64,000 nucleotides of DNA from Lunularia cruciata (lineage: Eukaryota > Streptophyta > Marchantiopsida > Lunulariales > Lunulariaceae). The stretch is taken from assembly GCA_948567375.1 (NCBI GenBank), contig OX419760.1, forward strand, positions 31,682,001-31,746,000. The letters are read 5' to 3'. Both the position numbers and the translations under genes were made by a program. Positions 40,650 through 53,527 of this stretch are shown here, in pieces; within the stretch, counting starts at the first letter, position 1, and the number at the start of each line of letters is the position of its first letter. The notes below the pieces were generated by a model. It did not search any database. It had not been told where the DNA came from and saw only the letters and a program-made list of their open reading frames with translations.

Positions 40650-41960
40650 TGATGAGAGGAAGAGACTTCAAATCAGGTCATCATGATAGAGCATTAGGGA
40701 TGACATGGAACTGACCGGGTTTGTACTCAAGTTTGATTTCAAACAACTATAGTTGTTCCTCCCATCAATGATGTTGACTCTTCATGTATTTGGGATGGGA
40801 TAATATAATGGGATCAGTTCACATGATCACTTGTTTCCCCAAGAGATAATGCCTCCATACCTTGGTGGCATATACCATCACTAGTTGTTCCTAATCTCAA
40901 GCATAGTAATTCCTCTTTGTTGTGTTTAGTCTATGAGACACAAAGGCAATGGAATGTACTCCATTTGTGAATTCTTGTTGCAACACAACTCCAATTGCAA
41001 AGTTAGAAGCATTGAAATCAACCACACATGGTAGTTGAGGATCATATAATTGAAGAATTGGTCTTGAAGACACCATATATTTCAACTTCTGGAATGCTTC
41101 TTTGTGCTTGTTGGTCCATTGAAAGCTCGAGTTCTTCCCCAAGAGATTGGTTAATGTTGCAGCCATATGAGCATAATATTGGATGAATTGTTGGTAGAAA
41201 CTAGCCAATCCATTAAATGCATGTACTTTAGTATGATCCTTTAGAGTAGGCCAATCAATGATGGATTTGATTTTCTTCTCTCCCATCTTGATCCCCTCTA
41301 ATGAGATCTTGTGACCCAAGAAGGTAACTTCCTTTTGCCAAAAGGCACACTTTGAGTTCTTGCAATAAAACATCCACTATCATAGTCGTCGTAGGACTTC
41401 TCATACGTGATTCACATATTTTGCCTTTGTCTTGCTATAGATTAAGATATCATCCAAGAACACGTACCAATCCAAGAGTCCATCCAACACCCAATGCATT
41501 TGATCCATGAAGATTGTTGGAGCATTAGTGAGCCCAAAAGGTAGAACTCTCCACTCAAAATGTCCATACCTTGTGCAAAAGGCAATCTTTTGCACATCCT
41601 CCTTATCAATGGAGATTTGCTAGTAGCCGTTACAAAGATCCAACTTGGAGAATTATCATGCTCCACTCAATTGATCAAGCAAGTCATCAATTTGCAGCAA
41701 AGGGTATGCATTCTTCATGGTCTGTTTATTGAGCCCACGATAATCAATACAGAAATGAAGTTCTCCATCCTTCTTTGGAATAAATAATATTGGTGCTCCC
41801 TAGAGAGATGTACTATGTCATATGAAATCCTTCTCCAACAACTCCATAAGTATTATTCTCAACTCCTCCAACTCCTTTGGTGAGAACCGATAGATTGGTC
41901 TACTCATTGGAGTACTCCCTAGTACTAACTCAATCTTGATGGGCATACCACGATCAAAGG
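40650..41960 (-). pseudogene. Reverse transcriptase/RNase H of the full-length G1 element
   Basis: Minus-strand frames give SRPIYRFSPKELEEL near 41.9 kb, FCTRYGHFEWRVLPFGLTNA and the catalytic FLDDILIYS at 41401-41595. Next come WQKEVTFLGHKISLEGIKMG and the thumb/connection with FNGLASFYQQFIQYYAHMAA at 40897-41373, then RNase H (VVDFNASNFAIGVVLQQ). Stop codons and at least one frameshift (between 41373 and 41401) break the protein. Confidence 0.9.
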
Positions 41961-42379
41961 GTAATCCCTTTGGTAGATCATCCAAAAACACATCCGTAAA
42001 CTCCTAAACTATGTGGTCAACCATTGCTTAATGAGGCTCCTGATTCTCCTCAGATTCTCCTTGTGCAATCGACTTGATCCACACTACAAAAATAGATTAA
42101 TCTTCCTCCAAAGCTCGCTCTATAGTTGCTTCATTGACAAACTTCTCATCTAGGGATTCATGGCTCACTCTATGGCTACTTTCTTAGCAAAATTCCCACT
42201 TTGGGGCTTCTCTTCCTTCAAAGCTTGCTTTATGGTTGCTTTCTTTACTTCTCATCTTGGGATTGACCATCCTTAGGTGTCTTACTTAAAGGTGCTAGAC
42301 AACCTAATCGGAAATTCCTACCTTGGTTTGTACTTGAATTTATCATCGGTTCCTATCAAATTGAACCTTATGACATTCA

Positions 42380-43632
42380 AGCCAAGGTAGTCCTAGAATA
42401 ATATCATAGTGTAGAGGTGCCACTTACAAACCTCATACACTCCAAATACTTATTCCTAATCTTGAAGGTAACAAGATGTGAAGTATGGAATGCAGAATAC
42501 TTTCTACCATCCACCATCATCAATCTACTTCTAATTATTGGCTTGATATGAATATCCAATTCCTTTGCTAATTACATAAATATGCAATTCTTTGAACTTC
42601 TAGAATCCAACCCAAATCCTATAATCACAATTAGATATCATACCTTGTAAGTGAAGCAAACTTGCATAGATTGAGACTTCAATCACATTGGAACTAATCA
42701 AGTTCCTAGTAAGCAACTTAAAATATCCCATTGGGATTCCTTGTTTCCTTAATCATTATGCTCCACAAATTCCATTTGGCAACTTGTTGAGGTCGCTCAT
42801 TCTTGAGTGGACACTCTGAAATGCGGTGTCCAATCTGGTGACAATAAAAACATCCACAATTTTGTCATAATTTTTCATGATCTATTGTGCCAAGTGGTCT
42901 TTGTTGGATAACATCAATCTCCATTGGTATTGGTTCCTCCACTCGTGTGTAGTATGTGGGTGGGTTTAGGGAAAGCCAAGGTCAAGACCAAGTTATTGCA
43001 ACCAAAGAATTAAAGCATTCAGCAAACTGCATGGCTTCCTCCAAGTCTTTTGGCTCACACATAGTAACTTCCAGTCTAGTGTGGAACTTCAAGCCTCTCA
43101 CAAAGTGATCTAGAGCTTCTCCATCAAGTGTATCCGGAATTTGCATAATGGTGTTCTAGAATTGAGTGATATAGCTTCTTACCAAGCCAATCTATTTCAA
43201 TTTTGCCAACTTATCTCGTGCAGCCAGTGTGGTATTTATGGCTTGGAATTGCCCAATTATTGTACTCCTAAATTCTTCCCATGTCAAGATTGGTGTCACA
43301 AATTGCTGCTCAGCTCATTCCACTTTGAATTGCCACCATAATTAAGCCACTCCATTCCATTGGCTTGAGGCCAATAGAATTTGTCTTCTTTCATCTTGAA
43401 GGTTTGTTGCTTCAAAGTAACATTCACAATTAGACACAAAATTTTCCATTGCATCTGGAAGGTTTTTGCCTTCAAATAGCTTAGGCTTTGGAAATTGGAT
43501 TTGCTCTTCTCCTTCTTGAACTAGTGCTCTCTCTACTTGCTCTTTTCTATGATGGTCTCATTCATCCAACAACCAAGTAAGATGCTCTATTTGTTGTTGC
43601 ATAGCAAGGATAACTTTGTGCATTGCCGCCAT
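42380..43632 (-). pseudogene. gag, zinc knuckle and protease of the full-length G1 element
   Basis: gag begins at the ATG at 43632 (MAAMHKVILAMQQQIEHL). It contains a retrotransposon-gag segment near 43.4 kb and a CX2CX4HX4C knuckle near 42.83-42.87 kb. The protease follows near 42.6 kb with G-L-D-S-R-S-S, where D-S/T-G is expected, so the catalytic glycine is changed. Several in-frame stops occur, the first soon after the start of gag. Confidence 0.8.
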
Positions 43633-43890
43633 GGCTTCTACTCTATCACACTATCTCCAATTTATCTAATTTATTAACACATAGATGCAACACATCTACC
43701 ATTCTCCATAAGTTACAACCAGAAGCACCAAGGGTTCCTCAGACAAGATGATCATATGTAGAAAATCCTATCCAAAGTATGAGGTGATGAATTGTATGAA
43801 ATGATGCTTTGATAGTACTTGGATATAAAAATCCTAATGGTTTAGAGGAAGTAGATTTAGAGGTCCATAAATTCCATCCATCCTATTTTT

Positions 43891-43902
43891 GCTCTAATAC
43901 CA
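43891..43902 (-). other. Primer-binding site of the full-length G1 element
   Basis: On the minus strand, next to the 5' LTR, the sequence is TGGTATTAGAGC. It differs at one base from TGGTATCAGAGC, the usual plant primer site complementary to initiator tRNA-Met. Confidence 0.88.
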
Positions 43903-43903
43903 A

Positions 43904-44308
43904 TGTAAAAGACCAAGACCGAGGAGAGAAATAGGAGAATGGAAGATCACAATAGGACACTTGAATGTAGGAAAACTCCAAATGCCTAGCATGAGCTTTG
44001 AATCTCGTATTTATAGGGAGCTCTTGAGAAAATTCTCAAGAAACTTCTTTGAGCTGCTTTCTTGGAGTGCAAGCCAAGTTAACCGAGAAGCTTCTTTCTT
44101 GAAGACGCCTACTTGGTGTGCAAGCTAAGTTGGTTGGAAGCTTCTACAAGCTTCCTTCTAAAAACTATCTAATTGGGGTGCAAGCTAAGCTAGTGGGAAG
44201 CTTCTCAAGAAATTTTCTAGATACTTCTAGGATATTCTAGGCTACTTTGACCTATTCACTACTTTTTTAGCCTTGACTAACTTTGTCATTAAACTCCATA
44301 TTGTTACA
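43904..44308 (-). repeat. 5' LTR of the full-length G1 element
   Basis: 405 bp, TGTAAAAGACC to GTTACA on the plus strand, with intact TG...CA ends. The promoter-like TATAAATAC box lies near 44.01 kb on the minus strand. Compared with the 3' LTR it has many substitutions plus one extra internal repeat unit, so insertion was not recent. Confidence 0.92.
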
Positions 44309-46358
44309 TGAAACATATGGTGTCTTCGAGACCCTACCTTCAACCATATGATCCACAACTACCTTATCTGGTTGATTTCAAAGCCTCTAAATTTGCCATT
44401 GGAGCTATGTTGTAGCAAGAATTTCTAGACAGGCTACATCCTATTGCCTTTATGTCTTGCCAATTAAATACCATAGAAAATAATTATTTTGCTTAAGGTC
44501 AAAAACTACTAGTAATGGTATATGCCCCCAAGATATGGATGCATTATTTCTTGGGGAAACAAGTGATCATGCAAACCAATCATAAACTCTTGTTGCAAAC
44601 ATTACATTTGGAGCACATGAAGATATTCATGCGGAAATAAGTGATCATGCAAACCAATCATAAACTCTTGTTGCAAACATTACATTTGGAGCGCATGAAG
44701 AGTGAATATCATGTATCGGAGGAACAATTACAATTTTTTGATCCCAAACTTGAGTATAAACCCGATAGATTCAATGTCATCCTTGATGCCCTATCTGATA
44801 ACCTAATTTGAAGTCTCTTCCTCTTATCATGGCGGTAATTGCATCAATGTCACTCAACCCAAAGGTCCAAATCAAGTTTAGGACCACTTTACAACAAGAC
44901 CCCTCCTTTAAGATGATACAAGGTGATTTGCTACATGGGATAAGGAATATAATACCTTCTCCTTCAAGGAAGGCCTTCTATTCTAGGAGAACCAAATCTA
45001 TGTTCTAGCCAAGGGAAATCTACAACTTTTGCACTTTCAAGAAGCCCATGACTTACCAATCATTGGTCACATGGGTGCAAACAAGACCTTGGGTACCCTA
45101 TAATGCCAATGGTGGTGGCCCAGCATGGCACAAGATGTTCAAGAGTTTGTCCGATCTTGTGAGAGTTGCAAATGCAACAAGATCAACAACCAAAAACCAA
45201 GTGGACTCCTTCAACCGCTTCCCATCCCATCTGCTTGATGAGAACATGTGAGCTTAGATCTCATCAAATCCTTGCCCAAGACAAAGCAAGGTCACACAAC
45301 AATCATAGTGTTTGTGGACAAACTTAATAAGCAAATCTATTTGGCACCAACCTTTGATATAGTGGATGCTCAAACATTAGCCCAGATCTACTTTAACAAT
45401 GTCTTCAAGCATCATGGGATGCCTAGTGTACTTATCTTTGATTGTGATCCTTGATTCATTGGAAAATTTTGGCAACCACTCTTCTATATACTTGGCACCA
45501 AGCTTGCTTTGTCCATGGCCTATCATCCTCAAATTGATGAGCAAACCAAACATGCAAATCATACCTTGGAGCATATGTTTCACACCTTTTTCAACATTCA
45601 TCATACTAAACTAGGATTAATGTCTTACAACTATTGAGTTTATTTATAATAATTCCAAATATGCAAGCTCGTGATTCTTTCCCTTTCTTCCTTAATTTTG
45701 GCCAAGATACACTTGTTCAAGATTCCCATCTAACTTCTCCTCTATCTCATGTCTCTCATAACTCTACCTTCTTGACACAATATCTCAATCCATACAACAA
45801 CCCAAATCTCATTTCCTTGTTGCTTAAAATTGTCAAAAAATAATACACGGACCAAAATTGTCATGATCTCACCTTTCAACTTGGTGATAAGTTCATGCTT
45901 TCTTCTAGTAACCTACCCTTCCCACTTGATACCCAAGTTTGTAACCTTGCTCCTAATTGGATATGTTCATTTGATGTCACCTTAATCATTCTCCTATTGC
46001 TTATTGACTTGCCTTGCCTTGCCTTGCCTTGTTTTATGCAAATCCACCCTATCTTTCATATTTCTAAGTTGAAAACTTTTGTTTCTAATCATCTTCCTTT
46101 TCTTCTTGCATACAATCCCCTCCTCCTCCCATCCATATCAACAATCATGAGGAGTATGAAGTTTATCATATCCTTACACGTTGCTACAGTCAACATGGCC
46201 GTCAATAACATACTAAGTACAAGGTTTTTTGGAAAGGGTATCCCCTTCATGATGCCAATTAGGAACCTCTTTCTCATCTCTAAAATGCACAAATGGCTAT
46301 TTAAGAGTTTGAAGCTTCCATGATGATGAGGACATCACCAACTAGCAATGGAGGAATA

Positions 46359-46839
46359 TGTAACAATATGGAGTTTATAGATGAGTTAGTCAAGACTAAC
46401 AAAATAGCAAATATGCTAAATTAACCAAGAATTATAAGAATACTCTAGAAGCATCTAGGAAGCTACTTGGTATTTTCCAAGTATTGGATAATGTGCATGT
46501 CAAATGGTGATTTCTAGAATGAAGCTTCTTTAGGAGCTTCCTGGCTAGCTTAGCTTGCATGCCAAGTAGATAGCTTCTTGGGAAGCTTCTGTTCTAGTTT
46601 AGCTTGCATGCCAAATAAGTAGCTTCTAAAAGGAAGCTTCTTGAGCAGCTTGGCTTACACTCTAAGAATACAGTTTTTGGTAAATTTCTTGAGAAGCTTC
46701 TCAAGAGTCTTGTATGTTCCCTATAAATACCAAAGCCCAAGCTCATGCTAGGCATTTGGGGTTTCCCTCATTCAAGGGTCTCAATGTGATCTTTCACTTT
46801 GATCTTTGATTCTATTATTTCTTTCCTTGGTCTTTTATA
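46359..46839 (+). repeat. 3' LTR of plus-strand G1 copy 3
   Basis: Follows the polypurine tract GGAGGAATA. Starts TGTAACAATATGGAG, has the CTATAAATACC box near 46.72 kb and ends near GGTCTTTTATA. Internal repeats with GAAGCTTC and TTAGCTTGCATGCCAA words are present, as in the other G1 LTRs. Confidence 0.9.
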
Positions 46840-49800
46840 TAATAATAATAAGTAAATCTTTTATATTTATTTAAATATTTCATAAAAATCCATGAATTAA
46901 TGGAGCCATTAATTATCAAGTAGTTATTGATTATATCTCATGTGATTATAGCTTTAGAAAATTTATTGGTATCCTTGTGCTACTCTTTACAACTATAATT
47001 CAATCAAACCTAATTAATGTTAAACTATATGCTATGAAGTTTACATGCATCTCTTTAAAATAACCTTCTTTGAATTTTTTTAATTTTTTTTTTAGATCCC
47101 AACTCATAGTGTTTAGGAAGTAGATGTTAGATGTTAGAATTCTATACTACAATATTTGGATAGTTTATACCATGACTCTTATTAGTTTTCCTCTCCTATA
47201 GTATAAAGAATAATATTTATTTTTTCAAGAGTATGGTATTCATGAGAGATCTATTTTAATTAGTTTTTAGTAATCAACTAATAGAGTGCTTTAGCTCTAA
47301 GAGTTTTTCCTCTTGTATGGCTTGGTTAAGAGTTAAAGGACATTGAAATATTGTTCAGAAATAGTTTAAGACATTCTCTAATTGAAGCCTAAGGAATAGC
47401 ATCTCCTCTTATTCTCTCACTTCATTACTATGATCGCTAAAATTGGTATAAGAAAAATTGGACTAATCTTGCTACTAATAACTATATATTTTAGCCCAAT
47501 TTGGCAGTAGTTTTCTTACAAGATTCAAATTTTTGCAGGATGAAAGCTTACTCTAGATGGTTTCTATAATCATATTAGTGTTTTTTTACTATTTCTTTGA
47601 AATATGTCGATTATATACTTTTCAAATAACATAAGTAAACATTCTGCAAAAGATTAATGTTGATGTCTAGTAGTTGAGTTAGCCTTAGAACTAGAAATTC
47701 AACCTTTAAGAAGGTTATATGAAATTTCTTTCAAACATATATTATTGAAGCATAATATTCAGTTTTTATATTATAAAAAATATATTATTATATCTAAATT
47801 TATATTATAATTACTTGGGAACAATCACTTGCTTTTTTATTACTAGGTGTATTTTTTCATATAGTTCTGATATTCTAAAATTATTCTTTTTAAGTGATAT
47901 AATATAATAATTTCTATCAATACAAGAATCTAATAAAATTTTCTTTAAACTTCCATAACATCTCAAAATAAATAAATTTTATTTGGAATCACTCATGAAA
48001 AAACATTTATTTATGTTTTAACTATTTAATAGATAAAGGGTTTACAAAATGCACTACAGGAATAGATGATATAGAAAGTACACAAAAGTTGCAAATACAT
48101 TGAAAACAAAATTCTAAGTTGAAGAAACTGAAATTCTAAGTTGAAAACAAATTCCAAGCTCAATGGATTTATAATGTGTGGAAGCATGTGACAAAATAAT
48201 TTACATCTTATGTAAATGGTAAGTTAAGTATAGTTGAGAGATGAAGTTATATAAAGAAAGAGGTCTTGCTTTATATAAATAATTAATATAAAAGACACCA
48301 TAGAACATTATTTATTTTTTCTTCTTTTTTCTAAATTATATAAATTAAAATTAAAATTTATTTTTCATTGAAAGCTTCTTTAAAAGTTTTTCCAAGAAAA
48401 ATAATTGCACCATTAATTACTACACTTAGTACAAAGAAAAAATCTGAAAGAATTTTCTGAAGTAATAAAAATAAGAAAATTTCAAAGGAATTTATTGAAG
48501 TGATGTGATTAGCATAATCATTTAATCTCATACTATTTAATGTCCAATATGCACAGAGAGTAATAGTTTTGACTTTAGATCTTGAAGTCTTTCTTGTCTG
48601 TGGGACCATGCATCATTCTAAGAAACTTTCTAAGATTGGAATAATAGGTCTAGGTAGGAGTAATATAAATATAGTATAAATATTGAGCAATACAATTTTG
48701 ATTGGGGACCATGCATCATTCTAAGAAACTTTATAAGATTGGAATAATAGGTCTAGGTAGGATTAATATAAATATATTATAAATGTTGAGCAATACAATT
48801 TTGATTGGACGGTTTATACTACATTTGATATATAATCAAAAGGTGTAGTGAGCTTTTCTTCCTACTTTTTACATAATGAGTTGAATTAATTGAAAGTATT
48901 CCCGTATATAATAACAGCTAATTATCATATCAACATACAAGAATAAATTGAAGCTATCAAGCTTCAATTGATTATAGGATATTTCACCTAAAAGATAAAG
49001 TTTATTGGTGTTGGTTATACATCTAACCGCTAATTATAAATAATTATCAACCTTGGATCTACTATCTAAAATCCATGTTTTCCTTTAAATTCATATCAAT
49101 GAGTTCATTGGATTTATATTTGTAGATTTAGTAAGTTTAGCTAAGGGTCGGCAACACTAGATAAGGCTAAAGTAGCATAAATAAGTCTTGTTAAGTATCA
49201 ACAAGAGTAGTTGAAGCAAAATTTAAGTAATTTTTTCATTATTTAAGTAGTAATTTATGGAGTTATTATTTATATATACTTCAAAAATAATTTATATTAT
49301 TGGTTCAACATTGTGAGTAACTTTACAATACTAATAAAGATACTGTCCAATGGCTAAATGTCACTTTATCACTTTGCCTAACACCTCTTGAAACTCATTA
49401 TTAGTCCAAAACTCATATAAGCGTAGCTTATTAGACACTACCTTGTCCATCTCTAATTTTTTAGCACCTTTTATTGTGGTTCTTATAGTAAGTAATTTTC
49501 TTCTTCATATGAATTAGATAAAGCTTTCATTTTATAAATTGCAATAAATTATAGGCAAACTAGTAGATGAACCATATGAAGATATAATTATAGTAATATA
49601 AATGTTAGTTAATCTAGATGGACTAATAAAATTATCTTATGATACCTTTTGTTTATTAGAAAACTATCTTATGCAAAAAAGGAGGTTATTCATATCATTT
49701 TACTTAGATTATAGAATATGAACATGAAGTACCAACAAACTAAAGAATCATCTCTTGAACATATTCAAAGTCTTATACATGATTTATTTGCTTGTAAGCT

Positions 49801-50684
49801 GAATACATGTGTTTTCCTTCCTTGCGATCATCCTTTGAGGTGCTGACTGGTATATGAGAATGGACCAAATCAAGAAATGAAGAGTCTTGAAAACTTACAA
49901 GCAACTACACTAAAATTCAATTCTTTCTTGGAACTTCATTATTTAAAAATATTTTGAATCAAGTGAGTTTATTGTTTTAAAATCATCCTTAGCTACATTT
50001 AAATTCTCCTGCATTAACTTAACTCCTTCACTACATGATTCATACTTGTCATGTAGGAACTTTAACCAATTACCCAACCCCTTTGAACCAATTTATTAAT
50101 GCCATGGAAGTTTATATTCAATGGACCACAATATAAACATTTTTTTACTTTAGATATCTACATACCTTTTTATCTCATTCTTAATTGTCTCTATTATATC
50201 TAGCTCAATACAATACTACTTTCTTTTGATTTGGACCTAAGTTACACTTCAAGGTAAATGTTGTGAAGTTTATAATTGGGTTATTTGAAAACATGTCACC
50301 TTTGATGTTACTCATCATGGGTTAACAAACACTTAAGTTAGAGCTCTCATCTAGTCAAAGGTATTGGATAGTAAATTAGTTTATGAAAACTTGTGGATAA
50401 AGTTAAGAATAGACTTATGGAGAAATTTAATAGTGTATAATTACAATTAACTTAAGAAAGACCATTAATAACTTATGAGCAAGGTGAAGGTTGGACTCTT
50501 GGTAGAAGTCTATAGTAATTTACGAGTTGAGTTAAGCATAAACTTCTAGTTCAAGTCAAGAGTAACTTATGAGTGAAGCAACAAGTGATTGGTGAAGACT
50601 TATGGTTTAAGTCTTTGACTAGTGTGTTAGATATTACTATATATAATGTAATAATTCTTGGTACTTTTCCTTTCAGGTGATACT
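46840..50684. other. AT-rich intergenic region, no supported gene
   Basis: Very AT-rich with short open frames only. The 83-codon minus frame at 48358-48609 has no recognisable motif. It contains one tandem duplication (listed). Fragments of decayed mobile elements are likely between 49.6 and 50.5 kb, but I could not name a family. Confidence 0.5.
48602..48809. repeat. Two-copy tandem duplication, about 103 bp unit
   Basis: Two units beginning GGGACCATGCATCATTC, at 48602 and 48705, are about 95% alike by eye over their length. A young local duplication in AT-rich DNA. Confidence 0.92.
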
Positions 50685-51125
50685 TTGTGGGGCGGTCCTT
50701 TTGGCATTTTGTAAATAGTGATCCTTTTTGGCACTTTGCAAGTATCATAGTTCTTTCTGATTTTGACTTTCTCCTCAAGCCAAGGTTCATTATTGTGCAC
50801 TTTGATGAAGAAGTAACTATAGCTTTCCTTTGTGTGTAGTATGTTATAGGCAGTCCTTATGGCATTTTATACATAGCGGTCCTTTTTGGTATTTTTCAAG
50901 TAGCATACTCATTTCTGATTTTGATTTTCTTACTTGAATCAAGGTTCACCGTTGTGCACTTTGATAAAAATGTAATTGTAGCTTTATATCCTAACTCTTC
51001 TGAGTGGTCCTTTCTGGCAATTTAGAAGAAGCATAAGCATTTTTTATTTCAAATTTCTTCCTCAAGAAAAAGTTCACCTTGGGCACTTTGATGAAGAAGC
51101 TTTATACACTAACTCTCCCAAAACA
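50685..51125 (+). repeat. Family R3: three imperfect tandem units of about 150-160 bp
   Basis: Units starting near 50690, 50840 and 50995 each hold a GGTCCTTT(T/C)TGGCA word, then TTTCTGATTTTGA-type, then TTCACC/GTTGTGCACTTTGATGAA-type words. The array is followed by a segment containing ACCAATGAGACCAATAGTGAAC. The same order occurs inverted at 57.5-58.08 kb. It looks like an LTR or UTR of an unclassified element with internal repeats. Confidence 0.75.
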
Positions 51126-52529
51126 AAAAAAGACATAGGAAATGACTTCACACATATGAAACTGATGGATATCTACCAATGAGACCAATAGTGAACAAGC
51201 AAACTATGATGCTTGGGCAAGAAATACACTTCTTTAAGGATGACATCCTAGGTGAGTTGACAATCTGATAAATTCTAGGTATTGTCTTGATCATTGTGTG
51301 TCAATTAATATACAAGAAACAAGTCTTGAGGTTTCAGATTTAGAAAGGTCAATAGAACATATCAAAATTCCAAGAGATTGTAGCATTCTTTTTCATATAT
51401 CCTTACAAATTAGGTTTTAATAGTGTAACAAGTATATACATTTGATTGATAGACCTTCATAGTGGAACAAAACTACCACTAGATGGTTAGCTATAGTTGA
51501 TGGATGAAGAAGAAACTGCAGCTCTTTGTGCACTTCCTCAATTTTCTGGGCAAAACCTTACATGGTTGGTGATGAATTGGGATTGATGTTTAATGATTTA
51601 CTAATGAGACTAGCAAACTATGATGCTTAGGCCAAAAATACATCTTCTATAAAGATGATGTTTTAGGTACATTGACAATCTAATTAGATCTTCTACTTCA
51701 ACCATTATCATGTTGGTAGTTGTGTGTCAATTAATATATGAGAAACATACATGAAACAACTTAACATAACACGACATTTCATATTTGAATTGATCAATAA
51801 TCTACATTAGAATTCTTGAAGATTATAGTATTCTTTTGCAAATATACTCACAAATTAGGTTTTAGCATTGTAACAAGTATATACATATGATTGATAGACC
51901 TTCACAATGGAACAAAACTACAACAAGATGTTTAGCTTTGAGGTTTAACTATGGAATTGGAAGAATTTTCTTTGGAATCAATAGAATTCCTTGAATTAGG
52001 TATAGTTTTTACAATCGTGAAGTTGATTGTAAGTAGGTTTTAGTAGTGTAGCCAACATATACATATGATTGATAGACCTTCATAATGGAACATAACTACC
52101 TCTAGATGTTAAGCTTTGAGGTTAACCATGGAATTGGAAGATTTCACTTTGGGATCAATGGAATTCCCTAGATTGGGTATAGTAGTTCTAATTGTGAAGT
52201 TCATGGTAATTTATATCCATGGAAAAAACCAACATGGGCAAGTTTGTATCACCATTGGTGCATGTATGCTTTATTGGGATATTTAGTTTAGTATTGTAAG
52301 TAGTTGAAGATATTGTGTATATGGAGTTTAACCAAGCTTCTATATTAGTCATGAGTAGCTAGAGTTAAATCACAGCCAAGATAGAGGTGACTTTAGTTTA
52401 GGGAACGGTGAAAGAGTGGGCACCACTATTTTGGATTCTAGTGTGTTGACTTTTTATTGTTCTTAGATGTTTGGCTTTGAGGAAAGAGCTAAAAACTCTT
52501 GGATCCACAGAATTTTTGGTTTTGATTTT
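51126..52529 (+). repeat. R3-adjacent diverged repeats
   Basis: A segment with AATGAGACCAATAGTGAAC (51180) recurs partly at about 51590-51790, with TATGATGCTTAGG and ATGATGTTTTAGGTA words. A second unit with AGGTTTTA, GTATATACAT and GATTGATAGACCTTCA occurs at about 51410, 51860 and 52030, followed by GGAATTGGAAGA-type words in the last two. No ORF of useful length. These appear to be internal non-coding parts of the same decayed element family. Confidence 0.55.
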
Positions 52530-53527
52530 TCTATAATCCAAGAACATCATAATTCAAATTCTAAAGATGTTAGAAGGTGAAACTTTGGATTGATTTGTGA
52601 AGGGCTTGAAGTCACGTACCAAATTAGAGGTGTCCATACAAGAGCTAAACAATTGGAAGAAGCTAGCCAATTGGTTGAGTGTTGTGATTCCTTGGTTGCC
52701 ACAACTTGGTCTTGACCTTGATCTTCATAGAACTTGCAACACATGTGTAGAAGAGCCAAAAATAATGTGGATTGATGCCATCCAACAAAGACCACTTGGC
52801 ACTATAGATAGGGAGATATTGTGATAAAATGGTGATTGCTTTTATTGTTACTAAATTAGACACCACATTGTTGAATGTTCATTAAAAAATTGGATGACCT
52901 AATTTTTTTTTCCAAATGGAGTTTGTGGACCATGATGATCAAGGAAAAAATTCCTATTGGGATCAAGAAGTCCCAATAGGAGATATTGAGCCACCTATTG
53001 AGAACTAATTAGTTCTAATGGGATTGAAGGCTTGACCTATGCAAGTTTGCTTCACTTGCAAGATATGATATTTGATTGTGGTTATGGGATTTAGGTTGAT
53101 TTTGGGAATTCATAAAATTGTATATCTATAATTAGAAAAAGAAATATGTATTCCTATGAAACCAATATTTGAAAGTAGACTAATGATAGTAGATGATAGA
53201 AAGTGTTCTTTGTTTTGTATCTCACATCTTGTTACATTCAAGATTGGGAAAGAATATTTGGAGTGCATGCAATTTGTAGTGATATCTCTACACTATGATG
53301 TCATTCTAGGTCTACATTGGCTTGAATATCATAAGGTCCAATTTTATTGGATCAGACAATAAATTCAAGTACAACACCAAGGTAAGAATTATCAATTAGG
53401 TTGGCTAGCACTTTTGGATAAGACACCTAAGAGTAGTCAATTCTAAGATGGAATTTTTTTCAATAAAGCAACTATAGAGTAAGCTTTGTAGGAAGATATT
53501 TCTATTTTTGTGATGTGTATCAAGTTG

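Larger units (their letters stand above)
38766..44308 (-). mobile_element. Full-length Ty3/gypsy G1 retrotransposon (minus), TSD TGAAA
   Basis: 5543 bp from TG to CA, flanked by exact TGAAA at 38761-38765 and 44309-44313. It is inserted in the RNase H region of plus-strand G1 copy 3, whose frame reads across once the insert is removed. Order on the minus strand: 5' LTR, primer site, gag (from ATG at 43632), CCHC knuckle near 42.83 kb (C-F-Y-C-H-Q-I-G-H-R-I-S-E-C), protease near 42.6 kb (D-S-R-S), RT, RNase H, integrase, polypurine tract, 3' LTR. gag and pol are in several frames with stops, so it is non-autonomous now. No chromodomain was seen after the integrase C-terminal part. Confidence 0.93.
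34253..46358 (+). mobile_element. Ty3/gypsy G1 copy 3 (plus), split by two large insertions
   Basis: G1 sequence lies at 34253-35821, 38098-38765 and 44309-46358. It starts inside gag (matching the gag segment near 43.4 kb of the full-length copy). It continues through a degenerate zinc knuckle, a protease with V-D-F-R-S in place of D-S/T-G (35.07 kb), RT (SRPIYRLSPKELNK near 35.65 kb, FLDDILIYS near 38.39 kb), RNase H (44.3-44.8 kb), the integrase zinc region (45.05-45.2 kb), integrase core (SLDLIKSLPKTKQGHT, 45.25 kb) and C-terminus. The 5' LTR, primer site and gag start are absent. Reading frames are interrupted by stops and frameshifts besides the insertions. Confidence 0.88.
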
